A stretch of 44,717 nucleotides of DNA from an uncultured Archangium sp. (GCA_903905455.1 CAIVGN010000125.1:1-44717), one strand, 5' to 3'; positions 24,262-32,337 are shown, numbered from the stretch's first letter. Translations and numbers: made by a program. The notes: a model not told the origin generated them from the letters alone.

Positions 24262-24740
24262 TTCGACGTCTCCGGTTCGGTCACCCCCACCAGGCGTTGC
24301 GGGTTGACCAGCAGGTCCTCGAAGTAGAGCGCCGCGTTGTCCGCCCACACCTTCACGTTGGCCTTCTTCACGTGGATGAAGCCCGTGGTGTGCTGCACGA
24401 AGTCCGACAGCCGCAGGCTCGTCGCGAGCGCCAGCGTTCCGTCGACGGAGCCGCCCGGCAGCAGCAGCGTGGCGCTCACGTCGTGGCGCTCGAGCGGCGA
24501 CGGGGGCGGGATCGCCTCCGGGGGCACCGCCACCAACAAGGTCTCGCGCTGCGAGAGCTCGAGGAACGGCAAGAGCCCCACCTTTGCCATCACCACGTCG
24601 GTCAGCGGGTACCAGCCGTGGTGCGCGAGGTACTCGCTGAAGGCATGGAGCTTCGCGAGGTGGAACTGACCCTCGAGCCAACCCGCGCCGGTCAACACCC
24701 GGGCGTGCACGGCCTGCTGCGGTGGGTGGGTGCTGTTCAT
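24258..24740 (-). CDS. Conserved protein coupled to the secretion ATPase
   Basis: 160 residues from the ATG at 24738-24740, with GGAGCG upstream (MNSTHPPQQAVHARVLT). It has a compact beta/alpha pattern: ARVLTGAGWLEGQFHLAKLHAFSEYL, then LTDVVMAKVGLLPFLELSQRETLLVAV and a second half with GGSVDGTLALATSLRLSDFV followed by GFIHVKKANVKVW. No named family is assigned. The 4-base overlap with the ATPase GTG suggests coexpression. The two halves look alike (G-x-[LFV]...L-x-x-[FL]...V), so an internal duplication is possible. It may act as a regulator of the motor; this rests on gene order only. Confidence 0.7.
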   Translation of the reverse strand: MNSTHPPQQAVHARVLTGAGWLEGQFHLAKLHAFSEYLAHHGWYPLTDVVMAKVGLLPFLELSQRETLLVAVPPEAIPPPSPLERHDVSATLLLPGGSVDGTLALATSLRLSDFVQHTTGFIHVKKANVKVWADNAALYFEDLLVNPQRLVGVTEPETSK

Positions 24741-24842
24741 GCCCCGGCGCTCCTTCAAAGGCTGTACCGGGCGGTCCGCGGCACATTCCGGGCGACTGCA
24801 GGGGTGGGCTCCGCAAGACGTGCGCGGTACAACGCAGCCCAC

Positions 24843-25277
24843 GTGTCGGTGCTCGAGGTCTACAGCGACGGCTCAGGGGAAGAGCGCGTGGGTCGGCCCG
24901 GGGGCTGGGCCTTCGCCATCGTGCGCGACGACGCGGTGCTCGCCACAGGCCAGGGCCACGCCGCGCAGACCACCTGCCTGGTGATGGAGCTGGAGGCCGC
25001 CCGCGCCGCCCTCGCCGCGGTGGTGCGCCGGGGCTGGCACCGGGGCCACGAGGTGGTGTTGATCAGCGACTCGAGCATCGCCCTGGACATCGCCGCGGGC
25101 CGCTTCTTCCCCAAACCCCCGCGCTACGCCGCCCTGTGCCGGGCCCTGCGCGAGGTGACGCTGCGCTCCGGGGCCACCACCCGGTGGGTGCGCGCGCACT
25201 CCGGGGACCGGTGGAACGAGCACGTGGATGCGCTGTCCCGGGCGGCGCGAACTTGTCCGCCGCGCGCGCTGACGTAA
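24843..25277 (+). CDS. rnhA: Ribonuclease HI
   Basis: 144 residues from the GTG at 24843 (VSVLEVYSDGSGEE). The RNase H active site is complete: D9 in YSDGS, E49 in LVMELEAAR, D76 in LISDSSIAL and D129 in NEHVDALS, with the loop histidine H119 in RAHSGDRWNEH. It cuts the RNA of RNA-DNA hybrids in replication and repair. The usual T-N-N-R-M-E-L before the glutamate is replaced by T-T-C-L-V-M-E-L, a small departure. Divergent from the ATPase partner gene with about 100 bases between. Confidence 0.92.
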   Translation: MSVLEVYSDGSGEERVGRPGGWAFAIVRDDAVLATGQGHAAQTTCLVMELEAARAALAAVVRRGWHRGHEVVLISDSSIALDIAAGRFFPKPPRYAALCRALREVTLRSGATTRWVRAHSGDRWNEHVDALSRAARTCPPRALT

Positions 25278-25305
25278 CATCGGCGCCTCTCGGGGGTCGT
25301 TCCGC

Positions 25306-26715
25306 ATGGCCATGCCGTTCGCAGCGCGGTGGGAAGTGTCATCACTGCGCTGGAACCACGGCACCTTCGTCGAGGCGGCGAAGGTCAAGCCGCTGCTCGA
25401 CCAGGGCACCGGCGACTGGTGGGTGGAGCGCCCGGTGCTCGACCTGAAGGAAGCGCACGTGGCCCGGGTGCAGCGCCGGTGGTGGCTCGCCGCGGCGCTG
25501 ACCTCGCCGGCCTGGCCCTCGCTCATCGACGCGGGCGAAGACGGCGGTCACCCCTGGGCGGTCATCGAGTCTCCGGGGCGGCGCACCGACGGCACCTTCC
25601 CCTTCCCCGACCCGCAGCTGGCGTTGCGCGCGGCCCGGGGGCTGGCCCTGGGCGTGGCCGAGGCCGAAGCCATCTTGCTCAAGCACTGCACCTCGCCCCA
25701 CCTCTCGGTGCGCGCCTCGATGCTCGGCCGCGACGAGAGCGGGCGGCTGCGCTTTCACCTCGCGGCCCTCGACCCCGAGCCCGACCACGGCTTCCCCACC
25801 ACCCCCGCCACGTGGATGTGGACCGCCGAGGAGCTCTTCGGCCAGCCGCAGCACGCGCGCTCCAACGTGTACTCGCTGGCGTGGTTGCTCACCCTGATGC
25901 TCACCGGCCGCTCGCCCTACGGGGTGACCACCGAGGGGCAGTCCGAGAGCCAGCGCCGCGAGACCCTCAAGCCCCTGGTGGCCCACGGCAAGCTCTCGCT
26001 GGCGCTGCCCGAGTCCCTCAAGGCCGTCGAGCCGGTGCTCCGCCGCGCGCTGTCCTTCAACCCCGCGCAGCGCTTCGCCAACGCCGCCGCCTTCGCCGAG
26101 GCGCTCGCGGCCCTCGCGCCGGGCACGCCGCAGCCCCGCACTCCCGCGACGGTGAAGCTCGACGTGCCCGCCCTCGACCCGCGCTACGAGGCCCTGCCCC
26201 CGCAGCTCGAGGGCCGGCTGCTCACCGCCACCGACGACTCGGTGACCTGGGGCGAGCTGGCGAAGGAGCTCGACCTGGGCCGCTCCCCGCGCGCGAAGCT
26301 GCTGCGGGGCGACACGTCGGTGCAGGCCGAGCTCACGCCCGAGGTCGAGGGCGAGCGGCTCGAGCTGACCTGGCGCCACGGCTACGTGCGGGCGATGACG
26401 GTGCACCCGGCGAACGCCAGCCGGGTGGTGGACGGCGAGACCCGCTCCTTCGAGCTGACGGCGTTGCTGCAGCACCCCAGCCTGCGCTTCTTGAACGAGC
26501 TGGTGCTCGCCGGCCCGCTGCCCCACGCCAAGGTGTGGCTCACGGCGCTGCAGCGCTACGGCCCACCGGCCTTGCGACGCATCACCACGGCGTCCATCAC
26601 CTCGACGGACGCCGTGGCCGTGGACATCGCCTTCCGCTTCCCGCGCTGGACGTGGGTGTGGAGCACGCCCACCGCGCCGAGCGGCGGGCTGTTCAAGCGG
26701 CTGTTCGGGGGTTGA
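25306..26715 (+). CDS. Serine/threonine pseudokinase-like protein
   Basis: 469 residues from the ATG at 25306 (a second ATG at 25312). The first 270 residues follow the layout of bacterial Ser/Thr kinases, but with lost catalysis. The N-lobe region WWLAAALTSPAWPSLIDAGED takes the place of the nucleotide-binding lobe. LKHCTSPHLSVRASMLGRDESG stands where a kinase has H-R-D-L-K-P-x-N, FHLAALDPEP where it has DFG, and TPATWMWTAEELFG where it has the APE segment. The helical end is conserved: SNVYSLAWLLTLMLTGRSPYG and PVLRRALSFNPAQRFANAAA match kinase subdomains IX to XI. Residues 280-469 are a separate beta-rich domain. Pseudokinases act as scaffolds or allosteric partners. Family assignment is inferred from the IX-XI pattern. 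Confidence 0.75.
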   Translation: MAMPFAARWEVSSLRWNHGTFVEAAKVKPLLDQGTGDWWVERPVLDLKEAHVARVQRRWWLAAALTSPAWPSLIDAGEDGGHPWAVIESPGRRTDGTFPFPDPQLALRAARGLALGVAEAEAILLKHCTSPHLSVRASMLGRDESGRLRFHLAALDPEPDHGFPTTPATWMWTAEELFGQPQHARSNVYSLAWLLTLMLTGRSPYGVTTEGQSESQRRETLKPLVAHGKLSLALPESLKAVEPVLRRALSFNPAQRFANAAAFAEALAALAPGTPQPRTPATVKLDVPALDPRYEALPPQLEGRLLTATDDSVTWGELAKELDLGRSPRAKLLRGDTSVQAELTPEVEGERLELTWRHGYVRAMTVHPANASRVVDGETRSFELTALLQHPSLRFLNELVLAGPLPHAKVWLTALQRYGPPALRRITTASITSTDAVAVDIAFRFPRWTWVWSTPTAPSGGLFKRLFGG

Positions 26716-26958
26716 TCAGCAGCGCGACAGCGTCATCAGCGCCAGCCGCATCTCTTCCCACGGGCTGCCCAGGGCAAAGCCGCGGGTGTCGTCGAGGAGG
26801 CGCTTGGCTTCGGCCGCGTTCACCGGGCCCGCGACGAGCGCCGTGAAACGCGAGACCAGGGTCACCACCGCCGACGAAGCGTCGGGGTCGGTGCGGAGGT
26901 ACCACTCGAAGTAATTCTCAAGACGGCTGGCGACGGAACGAACGGTCTCAGGCTGCAT
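26716..26958 (-). CDS. Small cytoplasmic protein of unknown function
   Basis: 80 residues from the ATG at 26956-26958, with a good GGAGG ribosome site. It is all-helical in appearance: TVRSVASRLENYFEWYLR, SSAVVTLVSRFTALVAGP and EAKRLLDDTRGFALGSPWEE. There is no signal peptide. Its stop and that of the converging pseudokinase gene are back to back in one TGATCA (26713-26718). Not recognised. Confidence 0.7.
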   Translation of the reverse strand: MQPETVRSVASRLENYFEWYLRTDPDASSAVVTLVSRFTALVAGPVNAAEAKRLLDDTRGFALGSPWEEMRLALMTLSRC

Positions 26959-27135
26959 TGAAGGGCCTCCCCGTGTTGACGTGCACTGGTCTGACGCAGA
27001 TGGAGCCGATTTACCGGCCCCGCTTGACAGTGTGACGGGGTGATCGCCGCCGCGCAGCGACTTCTTGGGGTGCGATCTCCGCACACGTGATCTCACCCGC
27101 AGCAGATACGGGCACTTACGTCGCTGGGCTGGGTT

Positions 27136-27969
27136 TCAGGGCGCGAGAAAAGTGCCGCTCGCCGCGTCCGGGTGCACGGGCACGGTGCGCTGGCCGATGA
27201 CCGAGCCGCCGCGGGTGGCCGTCACTTCGACGCGCGAACCGGGCACGTTGAAGAGCACGAGGTCGCCGGTGGGGCCGGTCGCGGTGAGGTTGGTGGTGGG
27301 CAGGCCGCTCGCGCCGACGTAGCGCACCACGCCCGCGTCGCCGGTGGCTACGACCTGCGCGCCTTCGACCGGGTGGCCGTCGCAATCGACGACGGTGACC
27401 GCGAGCACCGCGAGGCCGTCACCGAGGGTGACGTTGGCGATGGCCGCGGCGAGGGCGCGCGTGGAGCTGTCGAAGAGCACCAGGTCGAGGCCCGCGCGGT
27501 CGTGCCGCCAGGGCGCCTCGGGGGCCGAGTACGAGAGGGAGAACCCCGCGTCGGCGTCGAGCACCGTGGCGCGCACCTCGCCGTCGACGGGGGCGCAGCC
27601 GGCGTCGAACGCGAGGCGGAACACGCCGCCGTCACCGGAGCGCGTCGAGGCGAGCACGGCGCCTTCGAGGGTGAGCAGCTCGACCTGCACGCCGGGCAGC
27701 GCGGTGCGCGTGAAGCCTGCCTTGGCGGTGGTGCCGGTGACCACGAACTCGGCCTGGCCACCGGCACCGGGCTGCTGGCCGCGACAGGAGAACACGAAGC
27801 CCCCGTCCCAGCCGGCGTCGACCGAGGCGTCGAGCGGATCCGCCAGGCACACGGGCGCGACGGCCTGCGGGCCGGGATCGGCAGGCGCCGAGGGGCCGGC
27901 GTCGGGGACGTCGCTCTTCCCACAACCGAGCGACAGCACTGCGAGCACCGCGGCGGCTGTCGCGCGCAT
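27136..27969 (-). CDS. Lipoprotein with CnaB/carboxypeptidase-regulatory-like repeats
   Basis: 277 residues. The signal MRATAAAVLAVLSLGCGKSD has the lipobox LGC. A DAG linker follows (VPDAGPSAPADPGP). At about 70-150 and 180-270 there are two beta-sandwich units of the carboxypeptidase-regulatory type: GVQVELLTLEGAVLASTRSG and AVTVVDCDGHPVEGAQVVATGD, each with the G-x-V/A-x-G-A-x-V turn pattern followed by T-x-x-x-G. Such domains are extracellular and structural. The protein is held on the membrane by a lipid. The gene lies 5 bases after the repeat protein gene at 27975 on the same strand. Confidence 0.8.
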   Translation of the reverse strand: MRATAAAVLAVLSLGCGKSDVPDAGPSAPADPGPQAVAPVCLADPLDASVDAGWDGGFVFSCRGQQPGAGGQAEFVVTGTTAKAGFTRTALPGVQVELLTLEGAVLASTRSGDGGVFRLAFDAGCAPVDGEVRATVLDADAGFSLSYSAPEAPWRHDRAGLDLVLFDSSTRALAAAIANVTLGDGLAVLAVTVVDCDGHPVEGAQVVATGDAGVVRYVGASGLPTTNLTATGPTGDLVLFNVPGSRVEVTATRGGSVIGQRTVPVHPDAASGTFLAP

Positions 27970-27974
27970 GGGCT

Positions 27975-28895
27975 TCAGCTCGCCAGCGCGATGCCGCGGG
28001 CGGACAACTGCGCCTTGACCGTCGCCTCGGCGGCGAACCAGTCCTTCACCTGCGAGCCACCGCGGAACTGGCGGCGCTTCGCGAGGTTGAAAGCCTCCTG
28101 GCGAACGAGCTGCTCGAGCTCACCGGTGGAGATGGTGCGGGCGGGGGCGGCGGCCTTCGTGGCGGGCGCAGACGACTTCGTGGCGGGCGCAGACGACTTC
28201 GCGGCAGGCGCCGACGACTTCGCGGCAGGCGCAGACGACTTCGCGGCGGGGGCAGACGACTTCGCGACAGGCGCGGATGCTTTCGCGGCGGGCGCGGACG
28301 ACTTCTCGACGGGCGCGGACGACTTCTCGACGGGCGCGGACGACTTCTCGACGGGCGCGGATGCCTTCGCGGCGGGCGCGGACGGCTTCGCGGCGGGCGC
28401 GGACGGCTTCGCGGCGGGCGCAGACGCCTTCGCGGCGGTCGCGGCGACCTTCTCCACGGGCGCGGACGACTTCACGACGGGCGCGGAGACCTTCTCCGCG
28501 GGCGCCGACGACTTGGCGACGGGCGCAGCGACCTTCTCCACGGACGCGGCAGCCTTCACGACCGGCGCGGTGGCCTTCTCAGCGGGCGACGACGACTTGG
28601 AAGCGGGCGCGGGGGACTTCGCGGTCGCAGCGGAGGCCTGCTCAGCGGGCGCGGACGACTTGGCGACGGCGGCAGACGCCTTGGCGACGGGCGCGGCGGA
28701 CTTCGCGAGCAGCTCGACGAAGGGCAACTCGGGGGCCGAAGGAGGCGGGGCCTTGACCATCGTCATGCGGGCGCGCTTCACGGCGCGCTTGGCGCCGGTG
28801 GTGACCTTCGCCTTCGGGGCGGCGACGCTCTTGGCGGCCTTCGCCTTCGGGTTGGCCTTCGACTCGGTCTTCGACTTGTTGTTGGTGCTGGTCAT
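27975..28895 (-). CDS. Lysine/alanine/proline-rich repeat protein with DUF2934 C-terminus
   Basis: 306 residues from the ATG at 28893-28895, preceded by GGGGGAGCG. A basic N-terminus (MTSTNNKSKTESKANPKAK) leads to a histone H1-like tail made of heptapeptides of the form K-S-S-A-P-A-A (about 24 units). The C-terminus, ELEQLVRQEAFNLAKRRQFR and then SQVKDWFAAEATVKAQL, matches DUF2934, a short helical domain with V-x-x-x-A-[FY]-x-x-[AY]-x-x-R and D-W-x-x-A-E. The acidic side of DUF2934 and the strongly basic repeat suggest a nucleic-acid or envelope-bound protein, but no function is known. The repeat is likely to vary in length between strains. Confidence 0.85.
   Translation of the reverse strand: MTSTNNKSKTESKANPKAKAAKSVAAPKAKVTTGAKRAVKRARMTMVKAPPPSAPELPFVELLAKSAAPVAKASAAVAKSSAPAEQASAATAKSPAPASKSSSPAEKATAPVVKAAASVEKVAAPVAKSSAPAEKVSAPVVKSSAPVEKVAATAAKASAPAAKPSAPAAKPSAPAAKASAPVEKSSAPVEKSSAPVEKSSAPAAKASAPVAKSSAPAAKSSAPAAKSSAPAAKSSAPATKSSAPATKAAAPARTISTGELEQLVRQEAFNLAKRRQFRGGSQVKDWFAAEATVKAQLSARGIALAS
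28158..28690 (-). repeat. 21-bp in-frame tandem repeat coding K-S-S-A-P-x-x
   Basis: The forward strand shows a 21-base period such as GCAGACGACTTCGCGGCGGG, with substitutions every few units. It encodes the AKSSAPA heptads of the repeat protein on the reverse strand. It is not a CRISPR: there are no unique spacers. Confidence 0.85.
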
Positions 28896-28992
28896 GACGC
28901 GCTCCCCCGGAGGCTGCAGTGGCCCGTGATGGGCGTGCGGGGCCGTGCCTTCGCACAGCCGATCGGTGGAGTGCAACGGCCGTGGGGTGCAA

Positions 28993-29784
28993 TCAGGCGC
29001 CGAAGCGGTACCCCGAGAGCGCGATTCCCTCCAGGCGGTCGGCATAGACGCGCTGGCTCGGCTCACCGGCGGCGGCGCCGGCGACGACGAAGAGCGGCGC
29101 GAGGTGCTCGCTCCGGGGGTGCGAGGCGAGGGCCGCGGGCGCCGTTTCCCAGCGGGTGAGCTGGTCGTCCCGCGTGATCGCGTCGGCCGCCATGGTGTGG
29201 GTGAGCCACGCGTCGAAGCGCTCCGAGTCGGGGCCGCCCCCGCTGAAGAAGCCGCGCATGTGGTGGTAGCTCATGCCGCTGCCGATGATCAGCACGCCCT
29301 CGTCGCGCAATGGCGCCAGCGCGCGACCCAGGGCGAGGTGCTCGGCCGCGTCGAGGCCGGTCCGGAGCGAGAGCTGCACGGTGGGCACGTCGGCCGCAGG
29401 GAACGCGAGCTTGAGGGGGATGAACACCCCGTGGTCGAAGCCGCGGTCGCTCTCGGCGCTGGTGATGCCTTCGGCGCCGAGCAGCAGTTGCACCCGGGAG
29501 GCGAGGGCCGGCGAACCGGGGGCAGGCCAGGTGAGCTGGTAGGTGTGCGGCGGGAAGCCCGAGTAGTCGTAGATCAACGGAGGCTGCACGCCGCGAGTGA
29601 CCGTGGGCACGCCGGTTTCCCAGTGCGCAGAGATGACCAGCAGCGCCTTCGGGCGCTCGGGCAACGTCGAGGGGAAGCCGCGCAGGAACGCCGCCATGGC
29701 GTCCCATAGGCCGGGCGGGCCCATGCCCTCCATGAAGAAGCAGGGGCCTCCTCCATGGGGAATGTAGAGCGTGGGCTGGCGCAC
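28993..29784 (-). CDS. ygiD: DODA-type extradiol aromatic ring-opening dioxygenase
   Basis: 263 residues. It belongs to the LigB/DODA superfamily: TLYIPHGGGPCFF with the first zinc/iron ligand H, LLVISAHWETG with the second (SAHWE), the HGVFIPL segment (FDHGVFIP) and HPRSEHLAPLFV with the third. The usual length is about 260. Members open catechol rings (4,5-DOPA dioxygenase) with one non-haem metal. A DoxX-like membrane gene lies 3 bases upstream on the same strand, and an HxlR regulator faces them, the common arrangement for stress-induced quinone/catechol detoxification. The preferred substrate is not shown by the sequence. Confidence 0.93.
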   Translation of the reverse strand: MRQPTLYIPHGGGPCFFMEGMGPPGLWDAMAAFLRGFPSTLPERPKALLVISAHWETGVPTVTRGVQPPLIYDYSGFPPHTYQLTWPAPGSPALASRVQLLLGAEGITSAESDRGFDHGVFIPLKLAFPAADVPTVQLSLRTGLDAAEHLALGRALAPLRDEGVLIIGSGMSYHHMRGFFSGGGPDSERFDAWLTHTMAADAITRDDQLTRWETAPAALASHPRSEHLAPLFVVAGAAAGEPSQRVYADRLEGIALSGYRFGA

Positions 29785-29787
29785 CGG

Positions 29788-30195
29788 TCAGCTCCCGCGG
29801 GGCGCGATGGGGGCGGCGCTCAGGCGGCCCCAGGCGATGAAGGCCGCGATGGCGCCGAGCACCAGGGCCGGCACGGCGTGGGCCGCGTCGCCTTCCATCA
29901 CGTGCGTGCCGACCGCGAGCACCATCACCAGCGCCAGGGCGGCCCCGGCGATGCCCGTGAGCTTCGGCTGAATGCGGGTGAGCGCGGGGAGGATGAGACC
30001 GATGGCGCCGAGCACCTCGGACAGGCCGATGAAGCGCGGGAGCCACTCGTGCCCCTGCACCCAGGACATCTTCGTGGCGAGGTCGGCGATGGGGGTGAGG
30101 AGCTTCATGCTGCCGGAACCGAGGAAGGCCACGGCGAGGAGGACCTGGGCGATCCACAGGCCGATGTTGAGCTTCTTGTTGGGGGCAGGCGTCAT
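29788..30195 (-). CDS. DoxX family membrane protein
   Basis: 135 residues from the ATG at 30193-30195, with GGAG upstream. Four hydrophobic helices: LNIGLWIAQVLLAVAFLGSG, FIGLSEVLGAIGLILPALT, GIAGAALALVMVLAVGTHV and VPALVLGAIAAFIAWG. The motif LAVAFLGSGSMKLL and HEWLPRFIGLSEVLGAIGLI are typical of DoxX-like proteins. DoxX-type proteins are membrane partners in redox stress. It is cotranscribed with the dioxygenase gene that begins 3 bases later. Confidence 0.9.
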   Translation of the reverse strand: MTPAPNKKLNIGLWIAQVLLAVAFLGSGSMKLLTPIADLATKMSWVQGHEWLPRFIGLSEVLGAIGLILPALTRIQPKLTGIAGAALALVMVLAVGTHVMEGDAAHAVPALVLGAIAAFIAWGRLSAAPIAPRGS

Positions 30196-30212
30196 GGCGA
30201 TACTCCGGGCTA

Positions 30213-30231
30213 GTACGGTTTGGTAACTTGC
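30213..30231. promoter_or_regulatory. Possible HxlR operator
   Basis: AGTACGGTTTGGTAACTTG lies between the divergent doxX-like and hxlR genes and is an imperfect dyad of the form AGTAC-N7-GTAACT, as in many HxlR sites. It would let the regulator control both sides. Confidence 0.4.
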
Positions 30232-30276
30232 AGGCTCATCTACAACCACCCCAGCGCGCCGCAAGGAGGCACATCA

Positions 30277-30657
30277 ATGTCACCGCCCCGAAAAGAGAGC
30301 TGCACCGCCGTGCGCGAGGTCTTGAACCGCGTGGGGGACAAGTGGAGCGTCTACGTGGTGGGCGCGCTGAGCGAGGGGCCGATGCGCTTCAACGCGCTCA
30401 AGCGCAGCATCGACGGCATCTCGCAGCGCATGTTGACCTTCACGCTCAAGAGCCTGGAGCAGGACGGCCTCGTGACGCGCACCGTATACCCCACCGTGCC
30501 CGCGCGCGTGGACTACGAGCTGACGAAGATGGGGCTCACGCTGCTCGAGCCGGTGCAGGCGCTCGTGGAGTGGGCGCAGGTGCACCAGCCGGCCATCCAC
30601 GCGGCGAGGGAACGGCACCGCAAGAAGCAGGAGAAGGTGCTCAAGGCGGCGGCGTGA
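30277..30657 (+). CDS. HxlR-type winged-helix regulator
   Basis: 126 residues from the ATG at 30277, with GCAAGGAGG at 30261-30269. HxlR signature: SCTAVREVLNRVGDKWSVYVVGALSEGPMRFNALKRSIDGISQRMLTFTLKSLEQDGLVTRTVYPTVPARVDYELT in outline; short motifs are VGDKWSVYVVGAL, RFNALKRSIDGISQRMLT and LEQDGLVTRTVYPTVP. It has a cysteine at position 9 (KESC), which in this family can sense electrophiles or quinones. It probably controls the divergent doxX-ygiD pair. A basic tail (RHRKKQEKVLKAA) ends it. Confidence 0.93.
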   Translation: MSPPRKESCTAVREVLNRVGDKWSVYVVGALSEGPMRFNALKRSIDGISQRMLTFTLKSLEQDGLVTRTVYPTVPARVDYELTKMGLTLLEPVQALVEWAQVHQPAIHAARERHRKKQEKVLKAAA

Positions 30658-30762
30658 GGATGGGCTTCGAGGGTGGCGGTTGCCCCTCGGGCTGGTGCCG
30701 CGACGGAAGCGGGCAGCCCCGCGGCGCGAGCGCTCCGGTGACCGGGTGATGCAGGCTTCGGC

Positions 30763-31446
30763 ATGGGGTTGATCAATCGCCGGCGCGTAGGGGTCGGGCT
30801 CGTCGTCGCGTTCGGCGCGGTGGTGGCCTTCGTGGCGCTGGGGCCCGGTCGTCCGGTGCCTCCCGGGTTCGTGTCGATCCGGAAGGCGCCCTCGTTCCAG
30901 GACGCGGCGCTGCTGGAGAAGGCCTGGGCGCTCCCGGTCGCGGCGAAGTATCCACGCCCGCTGATCTCCCAATCGAACCCTTCGGCGTGTGGACCCACGA
31001 GCGTGGCGAACGTGCTGCGCTCTACGGGCGTGGAGGCGACGTCGGATCAGGTCGCGGCCCATGGCGTCGGCTGCTTCGCGGGGATCTGCACCATGGGACT
31101 GACGCTGGGGGAGCTCGCCTCCGCGGCGACCGCGAGCGCCCCGGGGTGGACCATCACCACCCTGCACCCTTCGAGCGTCGAGGCGCTGCGCGAAGAACTG
31201 CGTCACGCCAACGAGGAAGACCGCCGCTACGTGATCAACCTGCACCGCTTCCCGCTGTTCGGCGCGGGTGGAGGCCACCACTCGCCCCTCGGCGGCTACC
31301 TCGAGGTGGAGGACCTGGTGTTCGTGCTCGACGTGAACGCGAGCTACGGGCCGTGGCTGGTCTCGACCTCGCGGCTCTACGAAGCGATGGATACGACGGA
31401 TGACTCGAGCGGCGAAAAGCGCGGGCTGCTCGAGCTCCAGCGCTGA
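30763..31446 (+). CDS. Phytochelatin-synthase-like protein
   Basis: 227 residues. The N-terminal helix at about 10-27 (GVGLVVAFGAVVAFVALG) is a signal anchor. The papain-like catalytic triad of the phytochelatin synthase family is present: C76 in SNPSACGPTSVANVL, H172 in GGGHHSPLGGY and D190 in VLDVNASYGPWLV. Bacterial members (Nostoc PCS-like) hydrolyse glutathione or related peptides and take part in metal or thiol handling; many lack peptide synthesis. A satellite repeat motif (TGATGCAGGCTTCGG) sits directly before the start. No metal gene lies next to it. The ATG has no strong ribosome site. Confidence 0.88.
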   Translation: MGLINRRRVGVGLVVAFGAVVAFVALGPGRPVPPGFVSIRKAPSFQDAALLEKAWALPVAAKYPRPLISQSNPSACGPTSVANVLRSTGVEATSDQVAAHGVGCFAGICTMGLTLGELASAATASAPGWTITTLHPSSVEALREELRHANEEDRRYVINLHRFPLFGAGGGHHSPLGGYLEVEDLVFVLDVNASYGPWLVSTSRLYEAMDTTDDSSGEKRGLLELQR

Positions 31447-31532
31447 TCAGGGAGGGGCACGTGGGGGTCGAGCAGGGCCACCGCCCCCGTCCCGCCCGCG
31501 TTCCCCATGGCTGTTGCCGTTCCCCGCTCCAC

Positions 31533-32327
31533 TCACTTCGGTGCCTGGTTCTGCACCAACCGCTCGAGCACGCCAGGCAGGAACCGCTTCATGCCCAGCG
31601 CCAGGCGCTCCTTGCCCACGAACCTCCCCACGTACACCTCCGACTTCTTGGCGCTCACCGCGGCGATGATCTGCCGGGCGGTGGCCTCGGCCGAGAAGCC
31701 ATTGGCGATGTCCTCCCCGGTCCGATTGGTGGGCGACCCATCGGCGGTCAGCGCGTTCTTCGAGACCTCGGTGGCGATGTAGCCGGGGCAGATCATCGTG
31801 ACGGAGATCCCCTCCTTCGCCACCTCGGCGCGCAGTGAATCGAAGAACCCATGCAGCGCGTGCTTCGACGCGCAGTACGCGGAGCGGAGGGGGGTCCCCA
31901 CCTTCCCGGCGACGCTGCTGATCACCACGAACTGCCCCTGCTTCGCCGCGAGCATCGAGGGCAGCACCGCGCGGGTCAGGGCCACGGTGCCGAAGTAGTT
32001 CACCTCCATGATGCGCCGGTGCACGGCCATCTCGGTGTCCTTCACCAACGAGCGCTGGCTGATGCCGCCGTTGTGCACCACCAGGTCGATGCGCCCGAAG
32101 TGCGCGAGCACCCGCGGCACCAACCCCTCGAACGCATCGCTCTTCGCGAGGTCCAGGGGCAGCACCAGCACCTCGGCCCCGGCGCACCGCGCAGCCACGC
32201 GCGCCAGCTCTTCCGGCCGGCGCGCAGAGAGCACCAACTTCGCCCCGGCCGCGGCGAACCCCACGGCCAATTCCTCGCCGATGCCTGACGACGCACCGGT
32301 AATCCACACCACCTGTCCTGGGAGCAT
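31533..32327 (-). CDS. Short-chain dehydrogenase/reductase
   Basis: 264 residues. Rossmann motifs: TGASSGIG (10-17), the DLAKSD adenine site, NGGISQR (N-x-G-G), and the catalytic YCASK with a serine in VVISSVAGKVG. PGYIATEVSKNAL is the C-terminal substrate loop. It resembles the DHRS7-like classical SDRs that reduce ketones or alcohols with NAD(P). The substrate is unknown. The next gene (10 bases upstream) is the macro/deoxyribosyltransferase-like fusion, transcribed in the same direction. Confidence 0.92.
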   Translation of the reverse strand: MLPGQVVWITGASSGIGEELAVGFAAAGAKLVLSARRPEELARVAARCAGAEVLVLPLDLAKSDAFEGLVPRVLAHFGRIDLVVHNGGISQRSLVKDTEMAVHRRIMEVNYFGTVALTRAVLPSMLAAKQGQFVVISSVAGKVGTPLRSAYCASKHALHGFFDSLRAEVAKEGISVTMICPGYIATEVSKNALTADGSPTNRTGEDIANGFSAEATARQIIAAVSAKKSEVYVGRFVGKERLALGMKRFLPGVLERLVQNQAPK

Positions 32328-32337
32328 GGGCCGAGGT

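Noticed and set aside
28158-28690. Periodic sequence considered as a CRISPR array
   Set aside because: The unit is a 21-bp in-frame coding repeat with no unique spacers or leader.
29063-30157. 364-codon reverse open frame over the dioxygenase and DoxX-like genes
   Set aside because: It runs across two recognised genes in a different frame with Arg/Pro-rich content and no motif.
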